Notes under the pieces: model-generated
The model's input: the letters and a program-made list of their open reading frames with translations, nothing else
What the model was told of the DNA's origin: nothing
Databases searched by the model: none
NCBI GenBank assembly: GCA_013298695.1
Contig: JAAFIS010000013.1
Span: forward strand, 44,653-108,652
Length of the DNA stretch: 64,000 nucleotides
From: Betaproteobacteria bacterium
GTDB taxonomy: Bacteria; Pseudomonadota; Gammaproteobacteria; Burkholderiales; Casimicrobiaceae
Direction: 5' to 3'
Position numbers and translations under genes: made by a program
Shown here: one piece after another, positions 17,536 through 26,749 of the stretch
Layout: every line of letters starts with the position of its first letter
How positions within the stretch are numbered: position 1 is the stretch's first letter

Positions 17536-18435
17536 TTATCCTGGGAACACACCGGTCGATAGGTATCGATCACCACGGTCGCAAACAATGAAAACGACGG
17601 TCGCGTGGGTGAGTTCTTTGGCGACGCGAAGTGCTATCTGACACGCCCCTGCCGCCGACACGCCGCAAAAGATACCTTCGACGACGGCGAGTTCTCGCGT
17701 CATCGCTTCGGCGTCAGATTGTGCAACTTCTTCGACGCGATCAATGCGCGCCTTTTTTGAGATTTCTGGCTTGTAAGCGTCGGGCCATTTGCGAATGCCA
17801 GCAATGCTCGAACCATCGGTCGGTTGTGCACCGACGATAACGATTTTTTCGTTCTGCTCTTTGAGGTAATTTGATACGCCGGTAATGGTGCCTGTGGTTC
17901 CCATTGCGCTCACGAAATGTGTCACCTGGTGATGGGTTTGCTGCCAGATCTCCGGCCCGGTGCCGCGATAGTGCGCGAGCGGGTTGTCGGGGTTTGCGAA
18001 CTGATCGAGCACGCGACCTTGTCCTTCGTTTTGCATCTTCACGGCAAGATCGCGCGCGCCTTCCATGCCCTCGGTTTTGGACACCAAAATCAATTCGGCA
18101 CCAAACGCCTTCATCGATTGCCGCCGCTCAAGCGATTGGTTTTCCGGCATGATGAGTTTCATCTTGTAACCGCGCATCGCCGCCACCATCGCCAGCGCAA
18201 TGCCCGTGTTGCCGCTCGTCGCTTCAATCAACGTGTCGCCCGGTTTAATTTCACCGCGTTTTTCCGCTTCCATAATCATGGAAAACGCAGGACGATCTTT
18301 CACGCTGCCGGCAGGATTGTTGCCCTCCATCTTGGCAAGAATCACGTTTGATTCGTGAATGCCGAATTGCTGCGGCAAACGTTGCAGACGAACAAGTGGC
18401 GTGTTGCCAATAGTGGATTCGATGGTTGGGTACAT
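17536..18435 (-). CDS. cysM: Cysteine synthase B
   Basis: A 299-residue PLP enzyme, the usual size. It makes L-cysteine (or S-sulfocysteine) from O-acetylserine and sulfide or thiosulfate. The PLP lysine lies in NPAGSVKDRPA, the substrate loop is EATSGNTGIAL, and the phosphate-binding glycines are GTTGTITG. The segment PTDGSSIAGIRKWP is typical of CysM rather than CysK. It is cytoplasmic. The gene stands alone between repeat-rich gaps, and an array of hairpin repeats starts a few bases upstream of its start codon. Confidence 0.95.
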   Translation of the reverse strand: MYPTIESTIGNTPLVRLQRLPQQFGIHESNVILAKMEGNNPAGSVKDRPAFSMIMEAEKRGEIKPGDTLIEATSGNTGIALAMVAAMRGYKMKLIMPENQSLERRQSMKAFGAELILVSKTEGMEGARDLAVKMQNEGQGRVLDQFANPDNPLAHYRGTGPEIWQQTHHQVTHFVSAMGTTGTITGVSNYLKEQNEKIVIVGAQPTDGSSIAGIRKWPDAYKPEISKKARIDRVEEVAQSDAEAMTRELAVVEGIFCGVSAAGACQIALRVAKELTHATVVFIVCDRGDRYLSTGVFPG

Positions 18436-18439
18436 GGTT

Positions 18440-18716
18440 TGAAATGCAGGACGGCGCGCTTCGCGCTATGACGACGCTTCGCTATGACGACGCCGCTTCG
18501 CGGCTAAGACGCAAAGCTTCACGAACGTTGCCGCGAAGAAACCGACTGGTGGAGATCAGCACGTGATGATACGCGCAGACGCGACGTAGCTGTCATCAAC
18601 AGGCGGCGGCATCCTCTGCAACGTCATCTCGTCCTAGCGCCCAAAGAGGCGCATCGTCCTAGGCCGAGGGGCCGTCGTCCTAGCGCGAAGCGCGTCGTCC
18701 TTCGCGCGCGACAAAA
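18440..18716. repeat. Array of short hairpin-armed repeats, two opposed blocks
   Basis: The left block (18440-18519) repeats TATGACGAC with variable self-complementary inserts such as GCGCTTCGCGC and GCCGCTTCGCGGC, ending in GACGCAAAGCTT. The right block (about 18625-18712) repeats CGTCCTAG four times, the last imperfect, each followed by a different small hairpin (GGCC-GAGG-GGCC; GCGC-GAA-GCGC). The blocks are inverted relative to each other. The 18520-18624 stretch between them holds nothing recognisable. Related arrays lie at 37344-37470 and 39181-39243. Confidence 0.65.
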
Positions 18717-18718
18717 AA

Positions 18719-18746
18719 AAATGAACCCGCCGAAGCGGGTTCATTT
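18719..18746 (-). terminator. Rho-independent terminator of the ComEA-like gene
   Basis: A perfect 12-bp stem with a CGAA/TTCG loop, followed on the - strand by a run of eight or more T. It lies 25 bp past the stop codon. Confidence 0.9.
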
Positions 18747-18770
18747 ATCCGTACGAAAGTTCGCGCGAAA

Positions 18771-19475
18771 CTACTTCTTCGGCTCGTCTTTCTTAGCTGC
18801 GTCTTTAGCAGGCGCATCTTTCTTAGCTGCGTCGTCTTTCTTCGGCGCATCTTTCTTCATTGCTGCTTCTTTTTTAGCTTTTGCATCGGCTTCTTTTTTG
18901 GCCTTTGCTTCTTCAGCTTTCTTCTTTTTTTCTTCAGCTTTTTTCGCTTTTTCCTCAGCAGCTTTCTTCTTGTCGGCTTCTTTTTTGGCCTTAGCTTCTG
19001 CGGCTTTTTCTTCTTTGGTCATTTCTTTCTTGGCAGGCGCGGCTTCTTTCTTAGGCTCGTCCTTTTTAGCTGCGTCTTTAGCAGGCGCAGCTTCTTTCTT
19101 CATCTCTTCTTTTTTCGGCGATTCTTTCGCAGACGCTGCGGCAGCAGGTGCGTCTTTCTTGCCCGCATCAGCTTTTGGCGCGTCTTTCGCGGCTTCCTTT
19201 TTTACTTCCCAATCCACTTTGGTTGGACCCGAAAGTGCGATCTTCGATTTCATCGTTTCGAAGTTCTTCTCGCCCACGCCGTCGACTTTTTTCAGATCAT
19301 CGAGTGATTTGAAGCCGCCATTTTTGGTGCGGTAATCGATGATCGCTTGCGCGCGCGCAGGGCCGATGTCCGGAAGCGCTTCGAGTTCGCTTTTGGTGGC
19401 GGTATTAATGTTGACGGCTGCTGACACGATGCCCGCAGTTAAGAGCGCTGCGAAAAGCGCGATAAGTTTGTTCAT
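18771..19475 (-). CDS. ComEA-like helix-hairpin-helix protein with long Lys/Ala tail
   Basis: Of two nearby ATG codons, the one at 19475 is chosen because gagagga sits seven bases upstream; at 19481 it would abut the start. A signal peptide (LIALFAALLTAGIVSAA) is followed by a ComEA-type HhH domain (VNINTATKSELEALPDIGPA, then LKKVDGVGEKNFE), which binds DNA non-specifically. Usual ComEA-like proteins end near residue 85-110. Here about 150 more residues follow, almost only K, A, E, D and P, in repeats such as AAPAKDAAKKDEPKKE. The tail is probably disordered or helical and strongly charged. DNA uptake is a reasonable but unproven role. Confidence 0.85.
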   Translation of the reverse strand: MNKLIALFAALLTAGIVSAAVNINTATKSELEALPDIGPARAQAIIDYRTKNGGFKSLDDLKKVDGVGEKNFETMKSKIALSGPTKVDWEVKKEAAKDAPKADAGKKDAPAAAASAKESPKKEEMKKEAAPAKDAAKKDEPKKEAAPAKKEMTKEEKAAEAKAKKEADKKKAAEEKAKKAEEKKKKAEEAKAKKEADAKAKKEAAMKKDAPKKDDAAKKDAPAKDAAKKDEPKK

Positions 19476-19610
19476 GCTCATATCCTCTCAGTTATACGTT
19501 CCGGTAGATTTTTGCCGGGGGTGACGAAATTGCTGGTTAAAAGTAGCTGCGTCACACCTCCAGCTCAGTGTGTCGCTTAAACGCCGGGATTGTAGCGGGG
19601 GTTGACAGCG

Positions 19611-20702
19611 CTACGTGCGAACCCGAGGCACGCGGGGCGCAACTGCGGTCAGCAGCTCGTACCCGATGGTTCCCGCGAACGTAGCCACTTCGTCAACCGG
19701 GAGGTGTTCGCCCCAGAGCTCGACGGGCGCACCGACGTTGGCGGAGGCGATGTCGGTGATGTCGACCGTAATTTTGTCCATCGACACCCGGCCGACGATG
19801 CGTGTGCGGACACCATTTACGATCACCGGGGTTCCGGTGGGTGCGTGCCGAGGATAGCCGTCGGCGTAGCCCGCGGCGATGATTGCGATGCGCTCCGGCT
19901 TATGAGCGGTATACGTTGCGCCGTAGCCAACCGTGTCACCGGGCTTCAAGCGTTGCGTTGCAATGACTTCTGTCAGCAGCGACATGCCGGCTTTAAGGCG
20001 TAGTGACGCTGCGCTTCGAGCAGCGTGACTAAACGGAGTCGCGCCGTAGAGCATGATGCCGGGACGCACCCAGTCGCCAACGGCCCCGAGCGCGCCATTG
20101 GCTTGATTTACATCAAAACAAGCGGCGGAGTTTGCGAGCGATCTCGGCAACGGTAAACCGCTCGCGTGGTGTTCGAAGCGACCAAGCGCTTCGACGTAGC
20201 CCATCGCTTCGTCGGCGCGCGCGAAGTGAGTCATTAAAGTAACGCTTGCAACCGACGGGTTTGACAGTAGCGTTTGCGCATGCGCGCGAAGTTCCTCCAC
20301 TGGGAAACCGAGTCGATTCATCCCGGTGTTGACTTTGAGAAACACGTTGAGCCGGTGCGACAAGCGAAGAGAGTTAAGAGCGAGCATTTGCTCTGGGCAG
20401 TGCACGACGACCGAGAAGCGGTGCGTCGCCGCTGCTTGCCAATCAGCTTCGTCATAACAGCCTTCGAGCAGCAGAAGCGGTTTCGTCCAGCCTGCGCTGC
20501 GAAGCGCGACGGCGTTTTCAATCTCGATGAGTGCCAATCCGTCGGCGTCGGAGAACGCGTGCATCGCGTTCAGAAGACCGTGTCCGTAAGCATCGGCCTT
20601 CACCACCGCAAAGGTGTTGGACGTGGCCGCGAGCGAGCGCGCGAGCGCAAGATTGTGGGAGAGATTTGCGAGGTGAATAACGGAGCGAATCGGGCGAGGC
20701 AT
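19611..20702 (-). CDS. alr: Alanine racemase
   Basis: This PLP enzyme interconverts L- and D-alanine for peptidoglycan. The start at 20702 gives MPRPIRSVIHLANLSHNL, matching family N-termini; the open frame extends 34 codons further without conserved sequence. The PLP lysine is in AVVKADAYGHG, and the second catalytic base, a tyrosine, is in VGYGATYTAHKPE. AAGYADGYPRHAP and GRVSMDKITVD complete the barrel and C-terminal signature. At 363 residues the length is normal. The gene is divergent from lplT, which is a frequent neighbour of alr in betaproteobacteria. Confidence 0.95.
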   Translation of the reverse strand: MPRPIRSVIHLANLSHNLALARSLAATSNTFAVVKADAYGHGLLNAMHAFSDADGLALIEIENAVALRSAGWTKPLLLLEGCYDEADWQAAATHRFSVVVHCPEQMLALNSLRLSHRLNVFLKVNTGMNRLGFPVEELRAHAQTLLSNPSVASVTLMTHFARADEAMGYVEALGRFEHHASGLPLPRSLANSAACFDVNQANGALGAVGDWVRPGIMLYGATPFSHAARSAASLRLKAGMSLLTEVIATQRLKPGDTVGYGATYTAHKPERIAIIAAGYADGYPRHAPTGTPVIVNGVRTRIVGRVSMDKITVDITDIASANVGAPVELWGEHLPVDEVATFAGTIGYELLTAVAPRVPRVRT

Positions 20703-20939
20703 GGGTCTGAAAGCAGTGAGTGGGCGCATCAGCGTTTCATTCGCTATGCTACTCTTCAATTGTTGTGTGAACGGCGGGAGGGGAATCTGCGTTAAGTCAC
20801 ACAACCGCGATAAAAAAACAGCACAACACGGTAGTGCATCCGCCAGTCAATGAGCGGCGTTACATAAGAACAATGGTACGGGGGGAGCGCTTCGGGCAGT
20901 CGTCGCGTTCTTCAATGACGAGTCGGCTTGAGGAGGCGC

Positions 20940-22214
20940 ATGCAGCGCGGTTTTTATACGATCATGTCCGCGCAGTTTTTCAGCTCTCTTGCTGATAACG
21001 CGCTGTTTGTGGCAGCTGTTGAACTACTTCGCACCTCGGGCGCACCGGAATGGCAACGGGCGGCCTTGGTGCCGATGTTCGCCTTTTTCTACGTGGTGCT
21101 GGCACCGGTTGTAGGCGCATTTGCAGATCGCTTTCCAAAGGGCAAAGTGATGCTGGTGTCGAATGCGATCAAGGTGATTGGTTGCCTCGCGATGTTGTTT
21201 GGCTCGCATCCGCTTCTGGCTTACGCGATCGTCGGGCTCGGCGCGGCGGCATATTCGCCGGCGAAATACGGCATCTTGACCGAGCTTTTGCCACCTTCGC
21301 AGCTCGTTAAAGCGAACGGATGGATTGAGGGGCTTACCATCGGCTCGATCATCCTTGGCGTGCTGTTGGGCGGTATCTTGATCGGCCCGAAAGTTAGCGC
21401 GATGTTGCTTGGCGTTGATCTGCCGTATTTCGACACCGGGATCGACTCGCCACCTGAGGCCGCAATTGCGAGCATGATCTTGGTGTACATCGTCGCCGCT
21501 GCGTTCAACATGCGAATTCCCCACACCGGCGTTGCGATGCAACCGGTGCCTGACGCGAAGCATCTTTTTCCAGAGTTTTGGGATTGCAATCGTCGCTTGT
21601 GGAGTGACAAGTTAGGGCAAATTTCTCTCGCGACCACGACGCTTTTCTGGGGCGTCGCTGGGAACTTGCGATACATCGTTTTGGCGTGGGCGGCGGCTGC
21701 GCTTTCCTACAACACGGCGACCGCTTCAAAATTGGTTGGTGTCGTTGCGATTGGAACTGCAGTTGGTGCGGTGATTGCGTCGTTGAAATCCTCGCTAGAT
21801 CGAGCGACGAACGTGATTCCAATGGGCATTGGCATGGGGCTCACCGTCATTTTGATGATCTTCATCGACGACGTGAAGGTTGCCGTGCCGTTCCTGATTT
21901 TGCTCGGCGCATTGGGCGGCTATTTAGTCGTACCTATGAACGCGCTCTTGCAACATCGAGGCCACATGCTCATGGGCGCGGGGCGCTCTATCGCCGTGCA
22001 AAATTTCAACGAACAAGCCTGTATCTTGGGCTTGGGCGCGTTTTACGCACTCATGACCGGGCTTGGAATGTCAGCGTTCACCGCGATCACGATTTTTGGA
22101 CTCGTCGTTGCGATCACCATGTTCTTCATCAGACGCTGGCACGAATCAAACAAGATCCATCACACCGCCGAACTCGAACGATTGCTAGCGATTGCACGCA
22201 GCGATAAACATTAA
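20940..22214 (+). CDS. lplT: Lysophospholipid transporter LplT (MFS)
   Basis: 424 residues with about twelve membrane helices. A strong aggagg seven bases upstream fixes the ATG at 20940 over the TTG at 20928. The N-terminus QRGFYTIMSAQFFSSLADNA and the block LLPPSQLVKANGWIEGLTIG are typical of LplT, an inner-membrane flippase that moves lysophospholipids inward for re-acylation. In many bacteria it is fused to or beside an acyltransferase (Aas); none is visible here. It is divergent from alr. Confidence 0.92.
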   Translation: MQRGFYTIMSAQFFSSLADNALFVAAVELLRTSGAPEWQRAALVPMFAFFYVVLAPVVGAFADRFPKGKVMLVSNAIKVIGCLAMLFGSHPLLAYAIVGLGAAAYSPAKYGILTELLPPSQLVKANGWIEGLTIGSIILGVLLGGILIGPKVSAMLLGVDLPYFDTGIDSPPEAAIASMILVYIVAAAFNMRIPHTGVAMQPVPDAKHLFPEFWDCNRRLWSDKLGQISLATTTLFWGVAGNLRYIVLAWAAAALSYNTATASKLVGVVAIGTAVGAVIASLKSSLDRATNVIPMGIGMGLTVILMIFIDDVKVAVPFLILLGALGGYLVVPMNALLQHRGHMLMGAGRSIAVQNFNEQACILGLGAFYALMTGLGMSAFTAITIFGLVVAITMFFIRRWHESNKIHHTAELERLLAIARSDKH

Positions 22215-22232
22215 ATAGCTTTTTCGTTAAAA

Positions 22233-22316
22233 CCCCAATAAATGTGGGGACATTGTGATGTTTTTACGTTTATGGTTAACGTAAATAAATTGAGCTTGCG
22301 CCCTGAATAATTGGGC
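22233..22316. repeat. Three small hairpins after lplT (copies 5 and 6)
   Basis: CCCCA/TGGGG at 22233-22249, TTACGTT/AACGTAA at 22264-22284 and GCCC/GGGC at 22300-22316. The first and third belong to the A/T-loop hairpin family. They lie between the convergent ends of lplT and the delta-60 gene and could serve as bidirectional terminators. Confidence 0.55.
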
Positions 22317-22372
22317 AATTCATCGCCAAGCTATAGAGTATTTCACGGCGTTCTCTGCTTGCGTGTCGGCGG

Positions 22373-23986
22373 CTAGACGCCCAGTCCACACTGCGTGTTG
22401 AGGTACTCGCGAACGAGAGCCCATGAGGTGCGTGTCGCGTTCGCCGTGACGGGAATGCCGCCCATCACCTCATCGCCACGAATGCCGAGCATCACCCGCA
22501 AGTTGATGAGCCCATCCGTATCAGCCCGCACCTCGCTGTCTCCATCGAAATCGAGCGTACATTGCTGCGAGTTAAAAGGGCCAAGTTCGTAGCGTGCGGC
22601 GCAGAAATCGTTGGCATCGCCCAGGTTTCCGGTCGAACTGACACACTGCCCGACCACTAAGAGTTTGCCGTCGAGCGTGAGTGCGGCGCTCATCGAAAAG
22701 TCGTCGGGCGCGATTGAGGGATTGCCTGGGCTGATGGCGGTTCTGACGTAGCCATCGCGGAAGCTCTGCGAGTTGAGCAGGCCAAAGCTCGCATCGGGTG
22801 CCCCGTCGTTGTGGCGGCGTGCGATACAGAAATCGCGATCAGCGTTGCTGCTTGCCGGTAGACACGTGCCCACAAAGAGCAGTTTGCCATCAGATTGCAG
22901 CGCGAGGTGAGTTAACGAAAAGCGCGGCGTGCCGTTTGCGTCGGCGGGCAGGTTGAACGTGTAGACGTTTTGCCCCTGCATCGGCTCAATGCTGCCATTG
23001 GGCAAATAGCGAACGACACAGGTCGCGCGCACGATGGGCGGCGGCTGGAGACATAGCCCGGCTTGAACGATTCTGCCGTTGGCTTGGAGCACTACTCGAA
23101 CATCGCCTACGAACGTTTGATTCCCGGTCAACACCGACGTGAGTACAGAGCCGTTGGTTCCGTAGCTCGCATCTAGGATGCCATTGGTTCCGATGCGTTG
23201 TGAACAAAATTGATAGACCGCTGAAAGGGCGTCCGACGGACGGCAGCGTCCTACCACGATGAGACGACCGTCGGGCTGCAAGGCTGCGTCCGACATGGTT
23301 GTTTCGGTCATGATTTGGTTGTTTTGCGCACCTGCGATGCCGTACGATTGATCGACGGTGCCATCTGCGTTGAAGCGGAAACTACAGGAAGACCACACCG
23401 GCGTGGGCGATGTCTGCAAATAACAACGCGCGGCGATGAGCCATTTGCCATCGGCCGTGACGAGTAGCCGATTCAGGGCAATGTAGTAGAAGGGCAGTTG
23501 AGCGAGCGCCACGCCGCCAGTGGCGAAACTCGTGTCGACGCTGCCGTTTTCTAGCAAGCGCACCAGGCAAACTCCCTCTACATCAGGCGGCGTCGAACAG
23601 CCCGACACGAGTGTCAACTTGCCGTCAGGATTGCGAATCAAATCACGTCGAGTATCGAGAAGTTGATAGGGCGGGGCTGAGAGAAAAACGCGGCCGTTAG
23701 TGCCGAACGTTGGATCAACGCTGCCGTCCGAATTCAAGCGAGTCAGGCACACCGTGGTCGGAAGAACACAGTCACCGGCGAGTATTGATTTCTTGTCGGG
23801 CAAAACGAGTACCGCGTTTGCAATTTCCGACGATGAGGTCATCTGAATGATCGCCTTGCCGAAACCCGCCCCAAAACTGCTGTCGAGATCCCCGGGTGCG
23901 GCGTGCGCAGGCAGCTGGATGAACGCGCAGGCAAGTAGCGGCAAACATCGAACAGCGCGAGATAGCCAATGTGAATAGCGTCGCAT
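22373..23986 (-). CDS. Exported delta-60-repeat protein with C-terminal dockerin-like module (paralogue 1)
   Basis: From the ATG at 23986 (ggag upstream) this gives 537 residues with a signal peptide ending near PAHAAPG. At least six delta-60/DUF5122 repeats follow, each with a signature such as GSVDPTFGTNG, GSVDTSFATGG or GTVDQSYGIAG, expected to form a beta-propeller. Conserved Cys residues recur near the repeats. The C-terminus is a dockerin-like module: DFDGDSEVRADTDGLINLRV, then MLGIRG. It is secreted; its ligand is unknown. It is a tandem paralogue of the next gene, 62 bp away. Confidence 0.82.
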   Translation of the reverse strand: MRRYSHWLSRAVRCLPLLACAFIQLPAHAAPGDLDSSFGAGFGKAIIQMTSSSEIANAVLVLPDKKSILAGDCVLPTTVCLTRLNSDGSVDPTFGTNGRVFLSAPPYQLLDTRRDLIRNPDGKLTLVSGCSTPPDVEGVCLVRLLENGSVDTSFATGGVALAQLPFYYIALNRLLVTADGKWLIAARCYLQTSPTPVWSSCSFRFNADGTVDQSYGIAGAQNNQIMTETTMSDAALQPDGRLIVVGRCRPSDALSAVYQFCSQRIGTNGILDASYGTNGSVLTSVLTGNQTFVGDVRVVLQANGRIVQAGLCLQPPPIVRATCVVRYLPNGSIEPMQGQNVYTFNLPADANGTPRFSLTHLALQSDGKLLFVGTCLPASSNADRDFCIARRHNDGAPDASFGLLNSQSFRDGYVRTAISPGNPSIAPDDFSMSAALTLDGKLLVVGQCVSSTGNLGDANDFCAARYELGPFNSQQCTLDFDGDSEVRADTDGLINLRVMLGIRGDEVMGGIPVTANATRTSWALVREYLNTQCGLGV

Positions 23987-24048
23987 GGTGAACTCCGTAA
24001 GCCCGGGGATGGTTATCGATTCAACGAGGTCGGTGACGCGAAGCTGGT

Positions 24049-25632
24049 TCATGGCTTGATCCTCATCCCGCATTGACTGACCAGAAATTCGCGAATGGCA
24101 GTCCAAGTCGTCCGCGTTGTGCCGGCAGGAAAGGCAACACCGGCCAGCGCTGGCGCACCGGTTACCCCCAGCATCACGCGCTGTGCGATCAGTCCGTCGA
24201 TGGTTGCAACAATTCGGCCATCACCATCCAGATCAGCGCTACAACGCGTTTCGGCGTAAGGTCCGCCCTGTAACTTCGCAAAACAAAACTCGTAGTTCAC
24301 TGCGCCTTCACAGGCACCGCCGACCAATATTTTCCCGTCGTGGGTATAGGCGATGGCCGAGAGTGAATCGCTTTTGCTGCCAATGGCAGCAATAATTTGC
24401 CCGTTGTTGCCGAAGCTCGTGTCACGTGCGCCGTCTTCATGAATGCGCGTCACACAAAAATCGGCGTCGAAGTTTGCAGGGTTGGTGTAGCAATCGCCAC
24501 CGAGCAGGAGCTGGCCGTTGGGCAACGCGTGCAGAGCAACGATGGCGGAGCCTCTCGCCGCGCCGCTCGTAAAGATGAGCGCGGCAGCACCGATCGCATT
24601 GTCGACGGCGCCGCTCGACAAAAACCGCACGATGCAAAACTCTAGCCAAAGCAGGGTACCTGCGCGACAGCGCCCACCGACGAGAATGCGCCCGTCTGGC
24701 TGAACGAGGACGTCGGATAGTGCGGCATCGCTGCCAAAGCCTACCGCTTGCCGAACCACGCCTTGCGTGCCAAAGGTGGTGTCGCGCTGTCCATTCGTCA
24801 AATGCCGCACCAAACAATATTGCCAGGCAGAGCTGATCGTATTTCGACAACTGCCGGCGAGAATTGCGCGTCCTGCGCTGTCGATTGCCAGGGCGCGCGG
24901 CGATGCGTCAGCCGAAAGCTGGGTGATCTTTATGCCACCATCCCCGTAGTTTGTATCGGGCAGACCATCGACGTCAAATCGCGCGACACAAAAGTAAGAA
25001 AGACTGCCATTAGCCGTTGGATTGCAGCGGAGCCCGACGACCAGCTTGCCGTCAGGTTGTGCCGCGAGGTCGATGCTCGCGAGTGACGCGCCGCCAAGCG
25101 TGAACACCGAATAGCCGTTGTTGCCAAAACGTGTATCGAGTGCACCGTTCTCGTGATGGCGCGCCAAGCAGAGTTCATAGGCGTTTGCATTCGCGGAAAT
25201 ACATGCCGCCGCGACGACCATTTTTCCGCTGGTTTGAATCACCATGCGGCGCGCTGCGTTTCCCGCTTTGCGATTGATCGCGGCAAAACTCGCGGAGAGT
25301 TTGCCGGCGCTCGCAAACGTGGTGTCTAGCGAACCGTTTCCGTTTAATCGTGCGATACAGTATTCAGCGTCGATGCCGTTTGCAGCCGCACAGGTGCCGT
25401 GCGCCAAGAATCGCCCGCCAGGCAACAGTGCGAGCCCTGGCGCCAGGTCGTCACCTGCACTAAACGGCAGCAACAATTTGCCAAGCCCCGCGCCGAAGGT
25501 TGCGTCTACATCACCCGGCGTCGCGCGTGCGCCGGGTGCAAGCAGCGTCATCGCTACGATACTTGCGAATGCGGTGGCGTTTCGTATAAGTCGCGCACAA
25601 GCGAAAATTGTGCGCCGTATAGGTCTTGACAT
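24049..25632 (-). CDS. Exported delta-60-repeat protein with C-terminal dockerin-like module (paralogue 2)
   Basis: A 527-residue secreted protein. The start ATG has ggag at a suitable distance, and the signal peptide ends near GARATPG. Repeats GDVDATFGAGLG, GSLDTTFASAG, GALDTRFGNNG, GLPDTNYGDGG and GQRDTTFGTQG mark a delta-60 propeller. The C-terminal module is DLDGDGRIVATIDGLIAQRV, then MLGVTG and a helical end matching that of paralogue 1. The two genes probably arose by tandem duplication and are co-transcribed, this one first. Confidence 0.82.
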   Translation of the reverse strand: MSRPIRRTIFACARLIRNATAFASIVAMTLLAPGARATPGDVDATFGAGLGKLLLPFSAGDDLAPGLALLPGGRFLAHGTCAAANGIDAEYCIARLNGNGSLDTTFASAGKLSASFAAINRKAGNAARRMVIQTSGKMVVAAACISANANAYELCLARHHENGALDTRFGNNGYSVFTLGGASLASIDLAAQPDGKLVVGLRCNPTANGSLSYFCVARFDVDGLPDTNYGDGGIKITQLSADASPRALAIDSAGRAILAGSCRNTISSAWQYCLVRHLTNGQRDTTFGTQGVVRQAVGFGSDAALSDVLVQPDGRILVGGRCRAGTLLWLEFCIVRFLSSGAVDNAIGAAALIFTSGAARGSAIVALHALPNGQLLLGGDCYTNPANFDADFCVTRIHEDGARDTSFGNNGQIIAAIGSKSDSLSAIAYTHDGKILVGGACEGAVNYEFCFAKLQGGPYAETRCSADLDGDGRIVATIDGLIAQRVMLGVTGAPALAGVAFPAGTTRTTWTAIREFLVSQCGMRIKP

Positions 25633-25790
25633 GCTGCGGCTCCAGTTGCCCTAATAAACGGAAGCTCGGGGGCAAAGGGAACATGCAGCATGAGTTTATT
25701 TGCATAAAGAACGCAACTACATTCAGAACACTTCCAAAACAGTTAACGACCCGCCTAACGTTTCGGCGTCATAGATACATCTTTAGATTA

Positions 25791-25815
25791 TTTAGCCCAT
25801 GACATATGGGCAAAT
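25791..25815. repeat. Intergenic GCCCAT/ATGGGC hairpin, copy 7
   Basis: TTT-GCCCAT pairs with ATGGGC-AAA around a five-base loop, in the 25633-25953 gap. The rest of that gap is AT-rich and shows no gene; it probably holds the promoter of the - strand delta-60 genes. Confidence 0.6.
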
Positions 25816-25953
25816 AGCACTTTTTTTAATGACATCGAAAATCGAATGTTTATCGACGTTTACCTAATAAAAACGCGCGTTTCGTCGCTAAGTTGAATGC
25901 CTTCGCGAATCGATTGATGGAGGCAACGCGAAGGCCAGCTGGTTCGCCTGAGG

Positions 25954-26628
25954 CTACGCAGTAACTCCCGTCGGCAGCGGACAACTCGCACCGGTGCCTG
26001 CGAGTCCGCAGTAACCGCCCGGATTTTTTGCGAGGTATTGCTGGTGGTATTCCTCAGCGTAGAAGAATTCGGGCGTCGCCTCACCGGCTTTTCCGCCGCG
26101 GATATCGGTTGTAATTTCGCCGTATCCTTTCGCGGTTAGCGCCGATTGGAACATCGCTTTTGATGCCTCTACCGCAGCACGTTGTTCGGGGCTGTAGCAG
26201 TAGATTGCAGATCGGTACTGCGAACCGACGTCATTGCCTTGCCGCATACCCTGCGTCGGGTCGTGGGCTTCCCAAAATACTTTTAGTAACTGCTCATAGC
26301 TCACGCGCTTAGGGTCGTAGGCGACAAGCACGACTTCCGTGTGCCCGGTTTGCCCGGTGCAAGTTTCTTGATACGTTGGGTTTGGCGTGTAGCCGCCTGC
26401 GTAACCCACGGCGGTGGAGTACACGCCATCGTGCTCCCAAAACTCGCGCTCAGCGCCCCAAAAACATCCCATTGCAAACTGCGCGAGTGCAATCCCTTCG
26501 GGCCACGGGGCCACAATTCGATTGCCGTTCACATAGTGGGTTTCGGGCACACGCATCGCTTGTGTTCGGCCAGGAAGCGCACTTGAAGCGCTAACCATCG
26601 TCGGTGATTTTCCAAAAAGCCAGCCCAT
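25954..26628 (-). CDS. msrA: Peptide-methionine (S)-S-oxide reductase
   Basis: 224 residues. aagga lies at a suitable distance before the ATG. The catalytic cysteine sits in [10 protein letters not shown], with [24 protein letters not shown] and a C-terminal [16 protein letters not shown] that supplies the resolving Cys region. It reduces methionine-S-sulfoxide in proteins or free form using thioredoxin. The N-terminus lacks a clear signal peptide, so it is probably cytoplasmic. It is a single gene, with its 3' side facing the repeat-bearing gap. Confidence 0.95.
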   Translation of the reverse strand: MGWLFGKSPTMVSASSALPGRTQAMRVPETHYVNGNRIVAPWPEGIALAQFAMGCFWGAEREFWEHDGVYSTAVGYAGGYTPNPTYQETCTGQTGHTEVVLVAYDPKRVSYEQLLKVFWEAHDPTQGMRQGNDVGSQYRSAIYCYSPEQRAAVEASKAMFQSALTAKGYGEITTDIRGGKAGEATPEFFYAEEYHQQYLAKNPGGYCGLAGTGASCPLPTGVTA

Positions 26629-26749
26629 TGATTTGATCCTTAGTTTTGATACCTAGTCTGTCTGAAAATGGCGTCTACACGGCGATTTTCAATGGCTTCA
26701 AGCATACAATCAGCGCACTAAAACGGTGTGGCGAACGAGAGGAGAGGCT

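Noticed and set aside
18440..18716. Possible CRISPR array
   Set aside because: The repeated piece is only about 8-10 bp, the inserts are hairpins of unequal length, and there are no cas genes.
18721..19335. 204-codon frame on the + strand, rich in Ala/Phe/Ser
   Set aside because: Antisense to the Lys/Ala-rich tail of the ComEA-like gene; composition is a shadow effect.
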